Part shown: positions 18,750 to 27,912 of the stretch, piece by piece
Layout of the letters: the number at the start of each line of letters is the position of its first letter
Position numbering within the stretch: the first letter of the stretch is position 1
NCBI RefSeq assembly: GCF_008033445.1
Contig: NZ_VNKO01000003.1
Coordinates: 1-64,000, forward strand
Reading direction: 5' to 3'
Source: Vulcaniibacterium gelatinicum
GTDB taxonomy: Bacteria; Pseudomonadota; Gammaproteobacteria; Xanthomonadales; Xanthomonadaceae
DNA length: 64,000 nucleotides
The notes under the pieces: generated by a model
What the model was told of the DNA's origin: nothing
Databases searched by the model: none
The model's input: only the letters and a program-made list of their open reading frames with translations
Program-made: the position numbers and the translations under genes

Positions 18750-20031
18750 CCCGCCGCTCCCGCGCCGCCCATGAACCGAGCACCGCCTGCGCCGCGGCGA
18801 CGGTGTGGAAGGAACCGAACACCAGCACCCGGTCGCCGGCGCGCGCCTCGGCCCGGACCGCGGCGAGCGCCTCGGCCACGGTGTCGCAGCGGACGGCGGT
18901 GGCCGCGGCGGTGCCGGCCAGGCGCTCGGCGAAGGCGTCCACCGGCTCGCCGCGCGGCCCGGCCTGCTCCAGGCCGGCGATGCACCAGGCGTCCACCTCG
19001 TGCGCCAGCTCGGCCACCACGCCCGCCGCGTCCTTGTCCGCCAGCGCCGCGTACACCGCCCAGGTGCGGCCCGCATGCGGGCTGGCACGCAGCCAGTCCG
19101 CCAGGGCGCGCGCCGCCTGCGGGTTGTGGCCGACGTCGAGCAGCCAGGCCACGCCGTCGCGCTCGATCCGCTGCAACCGCCCCGGCACCATCGCCGCGGC
19201 CACGCCCTCGGCCAGCGCCGCCTTCGGCAGCGGCCGTCCGAGCGCGCGCAGGGCCGCGATCGCGGTGGCGGCGTTGCGCAGCTGCACCGGCGCGGCCAGG
19301 CGCGGCATCGGCAGCTCGACCGAGAACCCCACCTCGCGCCAGCGCCAGTGCTGCGCATCCACCGGTTCGAAGAAGAAGTCGCAGCGCGCGCGCACCGCCG
19401 AGGCGCCGATCGCATAGGCATGGCGCAGCACGCTCGCCGGCGGGTCGTCCTCGCCCAGCACCAGCGGTTTCCACGGCCGCGCGATGCCGGCCTTCTCCTG
19501 TCCGATCGTTTCCCGGTCCGGGCCCAGCCAGTCCTGGTGGTCCAGGTCCACGGTCGTGATCACCGCGACGTCGGGATCCACCAGGTTCACCGCATCCAGG
19601 CGCCCGCCCAGGCCCACCTCCAGCACCGCCAGGTCGAGCCCGGCGCGCTGGAACAGCCACAGCGCGGCGAGCGTGCCGTACTCGAAATAGGTCAGCGGCG
19701 TGTCCGCGCGCGCGGCCTCCACCGCCGCGAACGCCGCCGCCAGCGCCTCGTCGGTGGCCTCCACGCCGTCCACGCGCACCCGCTCGTTGTAGCGCAACAG
19801 GTGCGGCGAGGTGTAGGCGCCGACCTTCCACCCCGCCGCGCGCGCGATCGCCTCGATGAAAGCCACCGTCGAGCCCTTGCCGTTGGTGCCGCCGACGGTG
19901 ATCACCTTGCGCGCCGGGCGCCGCAGCCCCATCCGCGCCGCGACCTCGCGCACGCGCTCGAGGCCGAGCGCGATGGCCTTCGGGTGCTGGCGCTCGATCC
20001 AGGCGAGCCAGTCGGCGAGGGAACGGGACAT
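18745..20031 (-). CDS. folC: Dihydrofolate synthase / folylpolyglutamate synthase
   Basis: FolC adds glutamate to dihydropteroate and further glutamates to folates, using ATP in the cytoplasm. The 428-residue Mur-ligase-fold protein has the P-loop GGTNGKGSTVAFIEA (about 52-66), the folate-binding YTSPHLLRYNERVRVDG, and the late LLDVGHNPQAARAL. The ATG at 20031 is set by a -10-like TACAAT 7 nt upstream; a longer in-frame extension exists but has no signal. In relatives accD precedes folC; here a histidine phosphatase does. Confidence 0.96.
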   Translation of the reverse strand: MSRSLADWLAWIERQHPKAIALGLERVREVAARMGLRRPARKVITVGGTNGKGSTVAFIEAIARAAGWKVGAYTSPHLLRYNERVRVDGVEATDEALAAAFAAVEAARADTPLTYFEYGTLAALWLFQRAGLDLAVLEVGLGGRLDAVNLVDPDVAVITTVDLDHQDWLGPDRETIGQEKAGIARPWKPLVLGEDDPPASVLRHAYAIGASAVRARCDFFFEPVDAQHWRWREVGFSVELPMPRLAAPVQLRNAATAIAALRALGRPLPKAALAEGVAAAMVPGRLQRIERDGVAWLLDVGHNPQAARALADWLRASPHAGRTWAVYAALADKDAAGVVAELAHEVDAWCIAGLEQAGPRGEPVDAFAERLAGTAAATAVRCDTVAEALAAVRAEARAGDRVLVFGSFHTVAAAQAVLGSWAARERRV

Positions 20032-20038
20032 GGGCGGC

Positions 20039-20044
20039 ATTGTA
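20039..20044 (-). promoter_or_regulatory. -10-like hexamer for a leaderless folC mRNA
   Basis: TACAAT on the minus strand ends 7 nt before the folC ATG, inside the 26-nt gap after the phosphatase gene. No Shine-Dalgarno sequence is seen. Confidence 0.45.
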
Positions 20045-20057
20045 GGGACGGGCCGCG

Positions 20058-20702
20058 TCACAACGCGCGGTGCACGGCCTCGCCGAACAACGGGGTGTCA
20101 TGGCTGCAGTCGTTCAGGCGCACCACTTCCAGGCGTTCGACATCGGGGCCCTCGAGCAGGTTCAGCGTGGTCGGCGCCTGGCGGAAGCTCCACAGCCGCG
20201 CCAGCGGCAGGCCGAGCACGCGGCACAGCAGGACGCGGTTGACCGCATCGTGGGCGACGATGAGCAGGGTGTCGTCCTCGCCCAGGCCCGCGCAGGCGCG
20301 CACCAGCGCCGGCCAGGCGCGGTCGAGCACGTGCTGCAGCGATTCGCCCTGCGGCATCAGCACCTCGTGCGGGGTATGGCGCCAGGCGTGCAGGCGTTCG
20401 CCGTCGCGTTCGCGGATCTCGCCGGCGAGCAGCCCTTCCCAGGCGCCGTGGGCGATCTCCATCAACCCCTCGTCGGTGCGCAGCATCGCCGCGCGCGCAT
20501 CGCCCAGCGCCAGCTCCGCGGTGCGGCGCGCGCGCTGCAGCGGCGAGGACACGGCACGGGCGATGGCGACCTCGTGCAGGCGCACGCCGAGCGCGCGCGC
20601 CTGCGCCTCGCCCAGCGGCGAGAGCGGGATGTCGGTCTGGCCCTGGTAGCGGCCTTCGGCGTTCCACGGGGTTTCGCCGTGGCGGGCAAGCAGGATCTTC
20701 AT
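20058..20702 (-). CDS. Histidine phosphatase family protein (phosphoglycerate-mutase-like)
   Basis: The 214-residue protein carries the phospho-histidine motif LLARHGETPWN at residues 4-14, the second arginine in SSPLQRARRTAE, the acid in MEIAHGAWEG and the second histidine in IVAHDAVNR. This is the cofactor-dependent phosphoglycerate-mutase or acid-phosphatase fold. Its ATG lies 2 nt after the serA stop, so the two are one transcript. A phosphatase acting beside serine synthesis (3-phosphoglycerate or phosphoserine) is attractive, but CobC-like or broad phosphatases look alike and the substrate is unproven. Confidence 0.88.
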   Translation of the reverse strand: MKILLARHGETPWNAEGRYQGQTDIPLSPLGEAQARALGVRLHEVAIARAVSSPLQRARRTAELALGDARAAMLRTDEGLMEIAHGAWEGLLAGEIRERDGERLHAWRHTPHEVLMPQGESLQHVLDRAWPALVRACAGLGEDDTLLIVAHDAVNRVLLCRVLGLPLARLWSFRQAPTTLNLLEGPDVERLEVVRLNDCSHDTPLFGEAVHRAL

Positions 20703-20704
20703 CG

Positions 20705-22267
20705 TCACACCTGTTGCAGCGAGAGGATTCCCGGCGTCGCGCGCAACTGCGCGAGTTGGGCTTCGTCGAGGGGGCGGTCCACCGTGATCGCGGCGCGCGC
20801 GTAGCCGTCGCCGGCCGCGCCGAGGGCGAAGTTGACGATGTTGATCCCGGCCGCACCGAGCGTGCTGCCGACCACGCCGACCATGCCCGGGCGGTCCTCG
20901 TTGCGCATCAGCAGCACGTGCGCCTGCGGGTCGAACTCGATCTCCACCCCGTCCAGGCGCACCACGCGCGGGCCGCGGTGCAAGGTCGCCTCGATCTCGC
21001 GGGTGCGCTGCCCGTCCGCGACCTGGATCCGCACCAGGCGGTCGAAGCCGTCGCCATCGCCGCCCACCGTCTCCGACACGGTGAGCCCGCGCGCAGCGGC
21101 CTCGTGCAGCGCGTTCACCGGCGTGACCCGGCCGGAATGCTCGCCGAGCAGCGCGGCCACGAGCAGGCGGGTGAGCGGACGGGTGTCCAGCGCCTCGGTG
21201 CGGCCGGCGTAGGTGACGTGCAGGCCGGTCGGCGCCGGCACCAGCTTCGCGGCCAGGCGGCCGAGCGCCGACATCAGCGGCATCCACGGCCCGACCTCGC
21301 GTGCGGCCTCGGCCGACAGCGGCGGCAGGTTGACGCAGCCGGCGACCGCGCCGGTCTGCAGGAAGTCCACGATCTGGCGCGCGAGGATGGTGCTGACCGC
21401 CTGCTGCGCCTCGCTGGTGGAAGCGCCCAGGTGCGGGGTCAGGATCAGGCGCGGGTGCCGGCGCAGCGGCGAATCGGCGGGCAGCGGTTCGGTGGCGAAG
21501 GTGTCGAGCGCGGCGCCGGCGAGGTGGCCTTCGTCGAGCAGGCGCAGCAGCGCAGCCTCGTCCACCAGGCCGCCGCGCGCGGCGTTGATCAGCCACGCAC
21601 CGCGCTTCATCGAACGCAGGCGCGCCTCCGACAGCAGGTGGGTGGTCTCCTTCGTGCGCGGCACGTGCAGGGTCACGATGTCGGCGCTGGCGAGCAGCTC
21701 GTCGAGGGATTTCAGCGGCACGCTGCCCTTGCCCGCCGCCGCCGGCGGCAGGAACGGGTCGTGCGCGATCACCTCCATGCCGATGCCCTGGGCCTTGCGC
21801 GCGACGGTGCTGCCGATCCTCCCCAGGCCGATCACGCCGAGGGTCTTGCCCTCCAGCTCGAAGCCGGTCAGCCCCGCCTTCGGCCACTCGCCGGCCTTCA
21901 TCCCGGCGTCGGCGCGCGGGATGTGGCGGGCCAGGGCGAACAGCAGCGACAGCGCGTGCTCGGCCGCGGCCAGGGTGTTGCCGTCGGGCGCATTCATCAC
22001 CGCGATGCCGCGCGCGGTGGCGGCGTCCACGTCAATGGTGTCCACGCCGGCGCCGGCGCGGCCGATCACCTTCAGCCGCGGCGCGGCGGCGATCGCCTCG
22101 GCGGGTACCTGGGTGGCCGAGCGCACGATCAGCACGTCCACGTCCGCGAGCGCGGCGGCGAGCCGGGCGGGGTCCTTGATCGGGTCGGAGGTCTCGACCT
22201 GCCAGCCCGCTTCGCGCAGCAGGGTCAGGCCGTCTTCATGGATGCCGTCGCAGGCCAGGATCTTCAT
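20705..22267 (-). CDS. serA: D-3-phosphoglycerate dehydrogenase
   Basis: SerA oxidises 3-phosphoglycerate to 3-phosphohydroxypyruvate with NAD+, the first step of serine synthesis. The 520-residue protein is the long form: substrate and NAD domains (about 1-315, with VIGLGRIGSTVA at about 149-160 and the catalytic HLGAST), an intervening domain, and a C-terminal ACT domain (about 448-520, NEDRPGMVGVVGSTLG) for feedback control by serine. The ATG at 22267 follows a CCGGAG site. It heads a two-gene unit with the histidine phosphatase. Confidence 0.96.
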   Translation of the reverse strand: MKILACDGIHEDGLTLLREAGWQVETSDPIKDPARLAAALADVDVLIVRSATQVPAEAIAAAPRLKVIGRAGAGVDTIDVDAATARGIAVMNAPDGNTLAAAEHALSLLFALARHIPRADAGMKAGEWPKAGLTGFELEGKTLGVIGLGRIGSTVARKAQGIGMEVIAHDPFLPPAAAGKGSVPLKSLDELLASADIVTLHVPRTKETTHLLSEARLRSMKRGAWLINAARGGLVDEAALLRLLDEGHLAGAALDTFATEPLPADSPLRRHPRLILTPHLGASTSEAQQAVSTILARQIVDFLQTGAVAGCVNLPPLSAEAAREVGPWMPLMSALGRLAAKLVPAPTGLHVTYAGRTEALDTRPLTRLLVAALLGEHSGRVTPVNALHEAAARGLTVSETVGGDGDGFDRLVRIQVADGQRTREIEATLHRGPRVVRLDGVEIEFDPQAHVLLMRNEDRPGMVGVVGSTLGAAGINIVNFALGAAGDGYARAAITVDRPLDEAQLAQLRATPGILSLQQV

Positions 22268-22449
22268 GTTTCGCAGGCTCCGGTGAGGGAAGGGAGCGCG
22301 GAAACCTGCGGGCCGGCACTGCGTGAAAGCCGCTGGAGCGCCGCGGGACGGGCCCGGGCGCGGAACCACTCACGTGTCGGGAGACGGGGCCGGCTGGCAT
22401 GGGAATCCGCGACCGGCCCAGCGTAACAGAGTCCGGCCCTGTCGCGACC

Positions 22450-22482
22450 GGCCAAAACGAAAGTGCCCGTCCGAAGACGGGC
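22450..22482 (-). terminator. Intrinsic terminator of the S46 peptidase gene
   Basis: On the minus strand a GCCCGTC/GACGGGC stem with a TTCG tetraloop (22482-22465) is followed by ACTTTCGTTTT. It lies 44 nt after the peptidase stop. The remaining gap to serA (22268-22449) has no gene; it should hold the serA promoter but no clear -10 stands out. Confidence 0.8.
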
Positions 22483-22525
22483 CCCCTCGCGTCGGATCGG
22501 GCCGGCCACCGGCCCGGGTGGCATC

Positions 22526-24715
22526 TCATTCCGCCGCCTGCACCCCCTGCCCCGCCGACGGCACACCCATCTCCGCCAGCAGCGCCGGCGCCGGCATCAC
22601 CTCCTGCATGATCCAGCGCATGTAGCGCTGGTCCACCGCGATCATGCGCGTCATGGTCGGATCGAACACCCAGTTCGAGCTCACCGACTCCCAGTTGCCG
22701 TCGAACGCCAGCCCGACCAGCCGCCCGTACGCATCGAGCACCGGCGAACCGGAGTTGCCGCCGGTGATGTCCAGGTCGGACAGGAAGTTGACCGGCACCG
22801 TGCCCAGACGCGGATCGTCGAGGCCGGCGTAGCGCTTCGCAGCGATCGCCTCCAGCTGCACCTTCGGCGCGTCGAACGGCTCCTCGCCGGTGGCCTTGGC
22901 CGCCACTTCCTCGAGCCGGGTGAATTCGGTCTGCACGCTGCCGTCGGCCTTGGTGTAGCCCATCACGTTGCCGAAGGTGATGCGCAGGGTCGAGTTGGCG
23001 TCCGGATACACGAACTGGCCGCGGCTCTTCTTGTAATCGGCCACCGCCTGCAGGTACCGCGGCCGCGCCACCAGCGCCTCGCCGGTGCGGATCTTGGCCT
23101 CCTCCTCGAGCTTGAGCACGGTCGGCATCACCGCCACCGCGAACCGGATCGCCGGATCGTCGCTGGCCTCGAACGCGGCGCGGTCGGCGGCGAACCACTG
23201 CATGCGCGCCTCGAGGTTGCCGAGCCTGCTGCCGGCGAGCGTGTCGAGCGCGCGCTGCACCGCCGCCTCGTCGTTGCCGCCGAGCCAGGCGTCCACCGCC
23301 GCCACGCGCTGCGCCGCCGGCAGCTTGAGGTACTCGCGCAGCCAGTACTCGACCAGCTTGCGGTCCATCTCCGGGTGCCAGCGGCGGTCCATCTGCTTCA
23401 GCGCGCCCTCGATCGAAGGCAGGTCGCGCTCCTGGTACCCCAGCTCGCGCTCGACGTCGGGCTTCTGCTTCTCGATCGCCAACCGGTACAGCGAGGCGGC
23501 CGCGCCGAGCACGCCGCTGCTGCGCAACTGGCCGAACACCAGGTCGCGCTCGCGCGTGGCCCGCGCCTGCGCCGCCAGCGCCACCAACGTCCGGTGCGCC
23601 TGCAGCGCGGCCCGGCCCTTCGCGCCCTGGCCGCGCAGCCAGGCCAGCACGGCCTGTTCCTCGGCCTGCTTGGCCGCAGCCGCGCCGATGCGCTTGAAGC
23701 CGTCGAGCTGGCCGTCATAGTTCTTCATCGCGTTCTGCCAGCTGCGCACCGTGTTCGCGTACTTCACCGCGATCTCGGGGTTGCGCTTGCCTTCGGCCTC
23801 CACCAGCGCCACCAGGCGCTTGTAGTGGCCGCCGACCACCGGATAGGTCCACTCCGCGGTGTCCCGGAACTCGTCGAGCAGGGCATAGCGGTTGGTGCGG
23901 CCGGGGTAGCCCGCGACCATCACGAAGTCGCCCGCGCCCAGCGGCCGGTCGGCGAGCTTCAGCCAGCGCCGGGGCTGGTACGGCACGTTGTCGGGCGAGT
24001 ACGCCGCGGGCTTGCCGTCCTTGCCGACGTAGGCGCGGTAGAAGGCGAAGTCGCCGGTGTGGCGCGGCCACATCCAGTTGTCCACCTCGCCGCCGTAATT
24101 GCCCACGCTGCCCTGCGGCGCGTAGACCAGGCGCACGTCCTTGATCTCGAGGTTGCGGAACAGGCGGTAGGCGGCGCCGCCCATGAAGCTGGCCACGCGG
24201 CAGCGGTAGCCGGGCTCGGCCTCGCACTCGGCGACCAGCGTCTTCTCCATCGCGTCGGCCGCGCGCGTACGCGCCAGCGGGCCGTCGGCGGCGGCGATCG
24301 CGGCCTGCATCTGCGCGGTCACGTCGCGGATGGACTCGAGCACGTAGATGCGCGCGTTCGGCCCGGCCGACAGCTCCTCGGCGGTGCCGGCGGCGACGAA
24401 CCCGTCCTTCATCAGGTTCTTCTCGGGCGTGGAGTTGAGCTGGATCGCGCCGTAGGCGCAGTGGTGGTTGGTCACCACCAGCCCCTGCGGCGAGACGAAG
24501 CTCGCGGTGCAGCCGCCGAGCGAGACCACCGCGCCCATCGGATCGCCGGTGAGGTCGGCGAGCTGGGCCGGGTCGAGCTTCAGGCCGGCCTGTTTCAGCG
24601 GGCCGGCGATCTCCGGCAGTTGCTGCGGCACCCACATGCCTTCGCCGGCATGGACGGCCTGGACGAGGCCGGAGGCGGCGAGGGCGAGGGCAAGGGCGAG
24701 ACGGGTCGGACGCAC
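22526..24715 (-). CDS. S46-family dipeptidyl-peptidase (DPP7/DPP11 type)
   Basis: The 729-residue secreted serine peptidase removes dipeptides from the N-terminus of peptides, probably in the periplasm. It has a signal peptide (about 1-23) and the chymotrypsin-like catalytic triad: His in VVTNHHCAYG, Asp in GEVDNWMWPRHTGDF and Ser in GGNSGSPVLD. Eighteen residues after the serine is Gly in AFDGNWE; DPP7 has Gly at this place (hydrophobic P1) and DPP11 has Arg (acidic P1), so DPP7-like preference is inferred. The start is a GTG at 24715 with a GGGGAA site. The gene is monocistronic. Confidence 0.93.
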   Translation of the reverse strand: MRPTRLALALALAASGLVQAVHAGEGMWVPQQLPEIAGPLKQAGLKLDPAQLADLTGDPMGAVVSLGGCTASFVSPQGLVVTNHHCAYGAIQLNSTPEKNLMKDGFVAAGTAEELSAGPNARIYVLESIRDVTAQMQAAIAAADGPLARTRAADAMEKTLVAECEAEPGYRCRVASFMGGAAYRLFRNLEIKDVRLVYAPQGSVGNYGGEVDNWMWPRHTGDFAFYRAYVGKDGKPAAYSPDNVPYQPRRWLKLADRPLGAGDFVMVAGYPGRTNRYALLDEFRDTAEWTYPVVGGHYKRLVALVEAEGKRNPEIAVKYANTVRSWQNAMKNYDGQLDGFKRIGAAAAKQAEEQAVLAWLRGQGAKGRAALQAHRTLVALAAQARATRERDLVFGQLRSSGVLGAAASLYRLAIEKQKPDVERELGYQERDLPSIEGALKQMDRRWHPEMDRKLVEYWLREYLKLPAAQRVAAVDAWLGGNDEAAVQRALDTLAGSRLGNLEARMQWFAADRAAFEASDDPAIRFAVAVMPTVLKLEEEAKIRTGEALVARPRYLQAVADYKKSRGQFVYPDANSTLRITFGNVMGYTKADGSVQTEFTRLEEVAAKATGEEPFDAPKVQLEAIAAKRYAGLDDPRLGTVPVNFLSDLDITGGNSGSPVLDAYGRLVGLAFDGNWESVSSNWVFDPTMTRMIAVDQRYMRWIMQEVMPAPALLAEMGVPSAGQGVQAAE

Positions 24716-24821
24716 GGACGGATTCCCCGGGTGAAAGGATCCCGGAGTTTAGCCCGCCCCGTGCGCCGCGTCGGGCATGACCGAAGGCACGGGCGACGCG
24801 GGGCCGTCGCGGCACGGCGCG

Positions 24822-24827
24822 TATAAT
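24822..24827 (+). promoter_or_regulatory. -10 box of tdh
   Basis: A perfect TATAAT lies 43 nt before the tdh ATG at 24871. The -35 region is GC-rich and unconvincing. The ATG itself lacks a Shine-Dalgarno sequence. Confidence 0.55.
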
Positions 24828-24870
24828 CCGCGCCCTCGCCGCGCAATGGCGGCGCCGCCGGCCCTGCCCC

Positions 24871-25920
24871 ATGTCGCAGTCCCCCTTCCCCGCCACCATG
24901 CGCGCGCTGGTCAAGCGCGAGGCCGCCAAGGGCATCTGGATGGAACAGGTGCCGGTGCCCGTGCCGGGCCCGAACGAGGTGCTGATCCGGCTCGAGAAGA
25001 CCGCGATCTGCGGCACCGACCTGCACATCTACCTGTGGGACGAGTGGAGCCAGCGCACGATCCGGCCGGGGCTGGTGATCGGGCACGAGTTCGTCGGCCG
25101 CATCGCCGAACTCGGCCCGGGCGTGACCGGTTACCGCGTGGGCCAGCGAGTCAGCGCCGAAGGCCACATCGTCTGCGGCCACTGCCGCAACTGCCGCGGC
25201 GGGCGCCAGCACCTGTGCCCGAACACGGTGGGCATCGGCGTCAACCGCGACGGCGCGTTCGCCGAGTACATCGTCATGCCGGCCAGCAACCTGTGGCCGA
25301 TCCCGGACCAGATCCCGAGCGAGCTGGCCGCGTTCTTCGACCCGTTCGGCAACGCCGCGCACTGCGCGCTCGAGTTCGACGTGGTCGGCGAGGACGTGCT
25401 GATCACCGGCGCCGGCCCGATCGGCATCATCGCCGCCGGCATCTGCAAGCACATCGGCGCACGCAACGTGGTGGTCACCGACGTCAACGACTACCGCCTC
25501 AAGCTCGCCGCCGACATGGGCGCCACGCGCGTGGTCAACGTCGCCAACACCTCGCTCAAGGAGGTGATGGCCGACCTGCACATGGAAGGCTTCGACGTGG
25601 GCCTGGAGATGAGCGGCAATCCGCGCGCGTTCAACGACATGCTCGACTGCATGTACCACGGCGGCAAGATCGCCCTGCTCGGCATCCTGCCCAAGGGCGC
25701 GGGCTGCGACTGGGACCGGATCATCTTCAAGGGCCTGACCCTGCACGGCATCTACGGCCGGCGGATGTACGAGACCTGGTACAAGATGACCCAGCTGGTG
25801 CTCGGCGGCTTCCCGCTGCACAAGGTGCTCACCCACCAGCTCCCGATCGAGGAGTTCCAGAAGGGCTTCGATCTGATGGAATCGGGCAGGGCCGGCAAGG
25901 TCGTGCTGAGCTGGAACTGA
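24871..25920 (+). CDS. tdh: L-threonine 3-dehydrogenase
   Basis: Tdh oxidises L-threonine to 2-amino-3-ketobutyrate with NAD+; Kbl, encoded 0.8 kb downstream, cleaves the product to glycine and acetyl-CoA. The 349-residue zinc-dependent alcohol dehydrogenase has [14 protein letters not shown] and GHEFVGRI (catalytic zinc site), the four-Cys structural zinc loop [15 protein letters not shown], and the NAD motif [12 protein letters not shown] (about 177-188). E. coli Tdh starts at a point matching the second ATG (24898), so the first nine residues may not be translated; neither ATG has a good ribosome-binding site. Confidence 0.96.
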   Translation: MSQSPFPATMRALVKREAAKGIWMEQVPVPVPGPNEVLIRLEKTAICGTDLHIYLWDEWSQRTIRPGLVIGHEFVGRIAELGPGVTGYRVGQRVSAEGHIVCGHCRNCRGGRQHLCPNTVGIGVNRDGAFAEYIVMPASNLWPIPDQIPSELAAFFDPFGNAAHCALEFDVVGEDVLITGAGPIGIIAAGICKHIGARNVVVTDVNDYRLKLAADMGATRVVNVANTSLKEVMADLHMEGFDVGLEMSGNPRAFNDMLDCMYHGGKIALLGILPKGAGCDWDRIIFKGLTLHGIYGRRMYETWYKMTQLVLGGFPLHKVLTHQLPIEEFQKGFDLMESGRAGKVVLSWN

Positions 25921-25933
25921 GCGGGCGGCCGCC

Positions 25934-26608
25934 TCAGGCCACCCGCACCCGCAGCCCGTCGCGCCGCCAGCGCGCGGCCAGCACCGCGAACATCGCGGTC
26001 AGCCACAGGCCGAGGTGCCACTCGAGCACGTTGCCCCAGCGGTCGTTGGCCTGCTCGTCGAGCACGAAGTACTCGCGCGCGATGCTGGCCAGCCCCAGCG
26101 CCATGAACCCGGCGGCGACGATCAGCAGCGGACGATAGGCCGGCGGCCGCGGCGGACGCGACAGCGCGGCCAGCGTCGCCAGCAGCGCCAGGTAGGTGCC
26201 ACCGAAGTAGAGCTTGACGCCGTAGCGGCGCAGCACCGCGTAGATCTCGCCCTCGCTGCCCAGGAACGTGGCGTACAGGGCCAGGAACGCGCCGGCCACC
26301 AGCCCCAGCCACGGCAGCAGCCGCGCCGGGCCGCGCGCCGTGCCCCGCAGCCACTGCGCCACCGCCAGCCAGCACAGCACCTGCAGCGCGGCGCAGGGCA
26401 GCATGACCATGCGGAACAGGTCGTTGCCCAGGCCGTGGCGCGCGGCGCGACTGATCGAAACACAGCCCTGCGTGTAGGGATTGCAGTCGGGGATCAGGCC
26501 ATCGCTGACCGACAGCCACCAGGCCAGGTGCGCGGCCAGGAACGGCAGCAGCGCGCACAGCAGCGGCAGCGGCCAGAGCGGGAGTCCGGGGCGCGGAGCG
26601 TCGGCCAT
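25934..26608 (-). CDS. Six-helix integral membrane protein of unknown function
   Basis: The 224-residue protein has about six membrane helices (about 9-33, 62-88, 94-117, 132-152, 158-178 and 192-214). A periplasmic loop between helices 1 and 2 contains [17 protein letters not shown] with two conserved-looking Cys. The layout recalls Frag1/DRAM-like or DUF998-like proteins, but I cannot assign it. It lies antisense between tdh and kbl, which usually sit together. A TAGCAT box ends 5 nt before the ATG at 26608, so a leaderless start is possible. Confidence 0.75.
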   Translation of the reverse strand: MADAPRPGLPLWPLPLLCALLPFLAAHLAWWLSVSDGLIPDCNPYTQGCVSISRAARHGLGNDLFRMVMLPCAALQVLCWLAVAQWLRGTARGPARLLPWLGLVAGAFLALYATFLGSEGEIYAVLRRYGVKLYFGGTYLALLATLAALSRPPRPPAYRPLLIVAAGFMALGLASIAREYFVLDEQANDRWGNVLEWHLGLWLTAMFAVLAARWRRDGLRVRVA

Positions 26609-26613
26609 GGCGC

Positions 26614-26619
26614 ATGCTA
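26614..26619 (-). promoter_or_regulatory. -10-like hexamer of the membrane-protein gene
   Basis: TAGCAT on the minus strand ends 5 nt before the ATG at 26608 with no ribosome-binding site. It lies 28 nt from the divergent kbl -10 box. Confidence 0.35.
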
Positions 26620-26647
26620 GCGCCCGTGGCCGGCGGCCGCGAGCCGC

Positions 26648-26653
26648 TAGAAT
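26648..26653 (+). promoter_or_regulatory. -10 box of kbl
   Basis: TAGAAT lies 35 nt before the kbl ATG at 26689. In contrast to its neighbours kbl has a ribosome-binding site (CAGGA), so this is an ordinary leadered transcript. Confidence 0.5.
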
Positions 26654-26688
26654 GCCGGTCCTCGCGCAGTTCCCCACAGGATCCCGCC

Positions 26689-27912
26689 ATGTCCAGCGCC
26701 CCGGCCTCCGCCCGGCCCACCCTCACCCGGCGTTACGCCGACACCCTCGACGAGATCCGCGCCCAGGGCCTGTACAAGTCCGAGCGCATCATCACCTCGC
26801 CGCAGTCGGCGGAGATCACGCTCGCCGACGGCCGCACGGTGCTGAACTTCTGCGCCAACAACTACCTCGGCCTGGCCGACCATCCGGACATCATCGCCGC
26901 GGCCAAGCAGGCGCTGGACACACACGGCTTCGGCATGGCCAGCGTGCGCTTCATCTGCGGCACGCAGGACCTGCACAAGCAGTTGGAAAAGACGATCGCC
27001 GACTTCTTCGGCACCGAGGACACGATCCTGTACGCGGCCTGCTTCGACGCCAACGGCGGCCTGTTCGAGCCGCTGCTGGACGAGAACGACGCGATCGTCT
27101 CCGACGCGCTCAACCATGCCTCGATCATTGACGGCATCCGCCTGTGCAAGGCCAAACGCTACCGCTACGCCAACTGCGACATGGCCGATCTCGAGCGCCA
27201 GCTGCAGCAGGCGAAGGCCGACGGCGCGCGCACGATCCTGATCACCACCGACGGCGTGTTCTCGATGGACGGCTTCATCGCCCCGCTCGACGAGATCACC
27301 GCGCTGGCCCGGAAGTACGACGCGCTCGTGCACATCGACGAATGCCACGCCACCGGCTTCCTCGGCCCGACCGGCCGCGGCTCGGCCGAGGTCAAGGGCG
27401 TGATGGACCGGATCGACATCTTCACCGGCACGCTGGGCAAGGCGATGGGCGGCGCGCTCGGCGGCTTCACCACCGCCAGGAAGGAAGTGATCGAGCTGCT
27501 GCGCCAGCGCTCGCGCCCGTACCTGTTCTCCAACTCGCTGCCGCCGCACGTGGTGGCCGCCGGCATCAAGGCGTTCGAGATGCTGGACGCGGCCGGCGAG
27601 CTGCGCCAGCGGCTGGCCGAGAACACCCGCTACTTCCGCGAGCGCATGACCGACGCCGGCTTCGACCTCAAGCCCGGCACGCACCCGATCTGCCCGGTGA
27701 TGCTGTACGACGCGCCGCTGGCGCAGCGCTTCGCCGAACGCCTGCTCGAGGAAGGCATCTACGCGATCGGCTTCTTCTTCCCGGTGGTGCCCAAGGGCCA
27801 GGCGCGCATCCGCACCCAGATGAGCGCGGCGCACACCCGCGAGCACCTCGACCGCGCGGTGGACGCCTTCACCCGCATCGGCCGCGAGCTGGGCGTGCTG
27901 AAGACGGGCTGA
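26689..27912 (+). CDS. kbl: Glycine C-acetyltransferase (2-amino-3-ketobutyrate CoA ligase)
   Basis: Kbl splits 2-amino-3-ketobutyrate with CoA into glycine and acetyl-CoA, completing threonine breakdown begun by Tdh. The 407-residue PLP enzyme of the alpha-oxoamine synthase family shows [13 protein letters not shown] near residue 50, [18 protein letters not shown], the aspartate site [16 protein letters not shown] and the PLP lysine in [15 protein letters not shown] (about residue 249). A CAGGAT site precedes the ATG. Its last 44 nt overlap the convergent pseudouridine synthase gene. Confidence 0.97.
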   Translation: MSSAPASARPTLTRRYADTLDEIRAQGLYKSERIITSPQSAEITLADGRTVLNFCANNYLGLADHPDIIAAAKQALDTHGFGMASVRFICGTQDLHKQLEKTIADFFGTEDTILYAACFDANGGLFEPLLDENDAIVSDALNHASIIDGIRLCKAKRYRYANCDMADLERQLQQAKADGARTILITTDGVFSMDGFIAPLDEITALARKYDALVHIDECHATGFLGPTGRGSAEVKGVMDRIDIFTGTLGKAMGGALGGFTTARKEVIELLRQRSRPYLFSNSLPPHVVAAGIKAFEMLDAAGELRQRLAENTRYFRERMTDAGFDLKPGTHPICPVMLYDAPLAQRFAERLLEEGIYAIGFFFPVVPKGQARIRTQMSAAHTREHLDRAVDAFTRIGRELGVLKTG

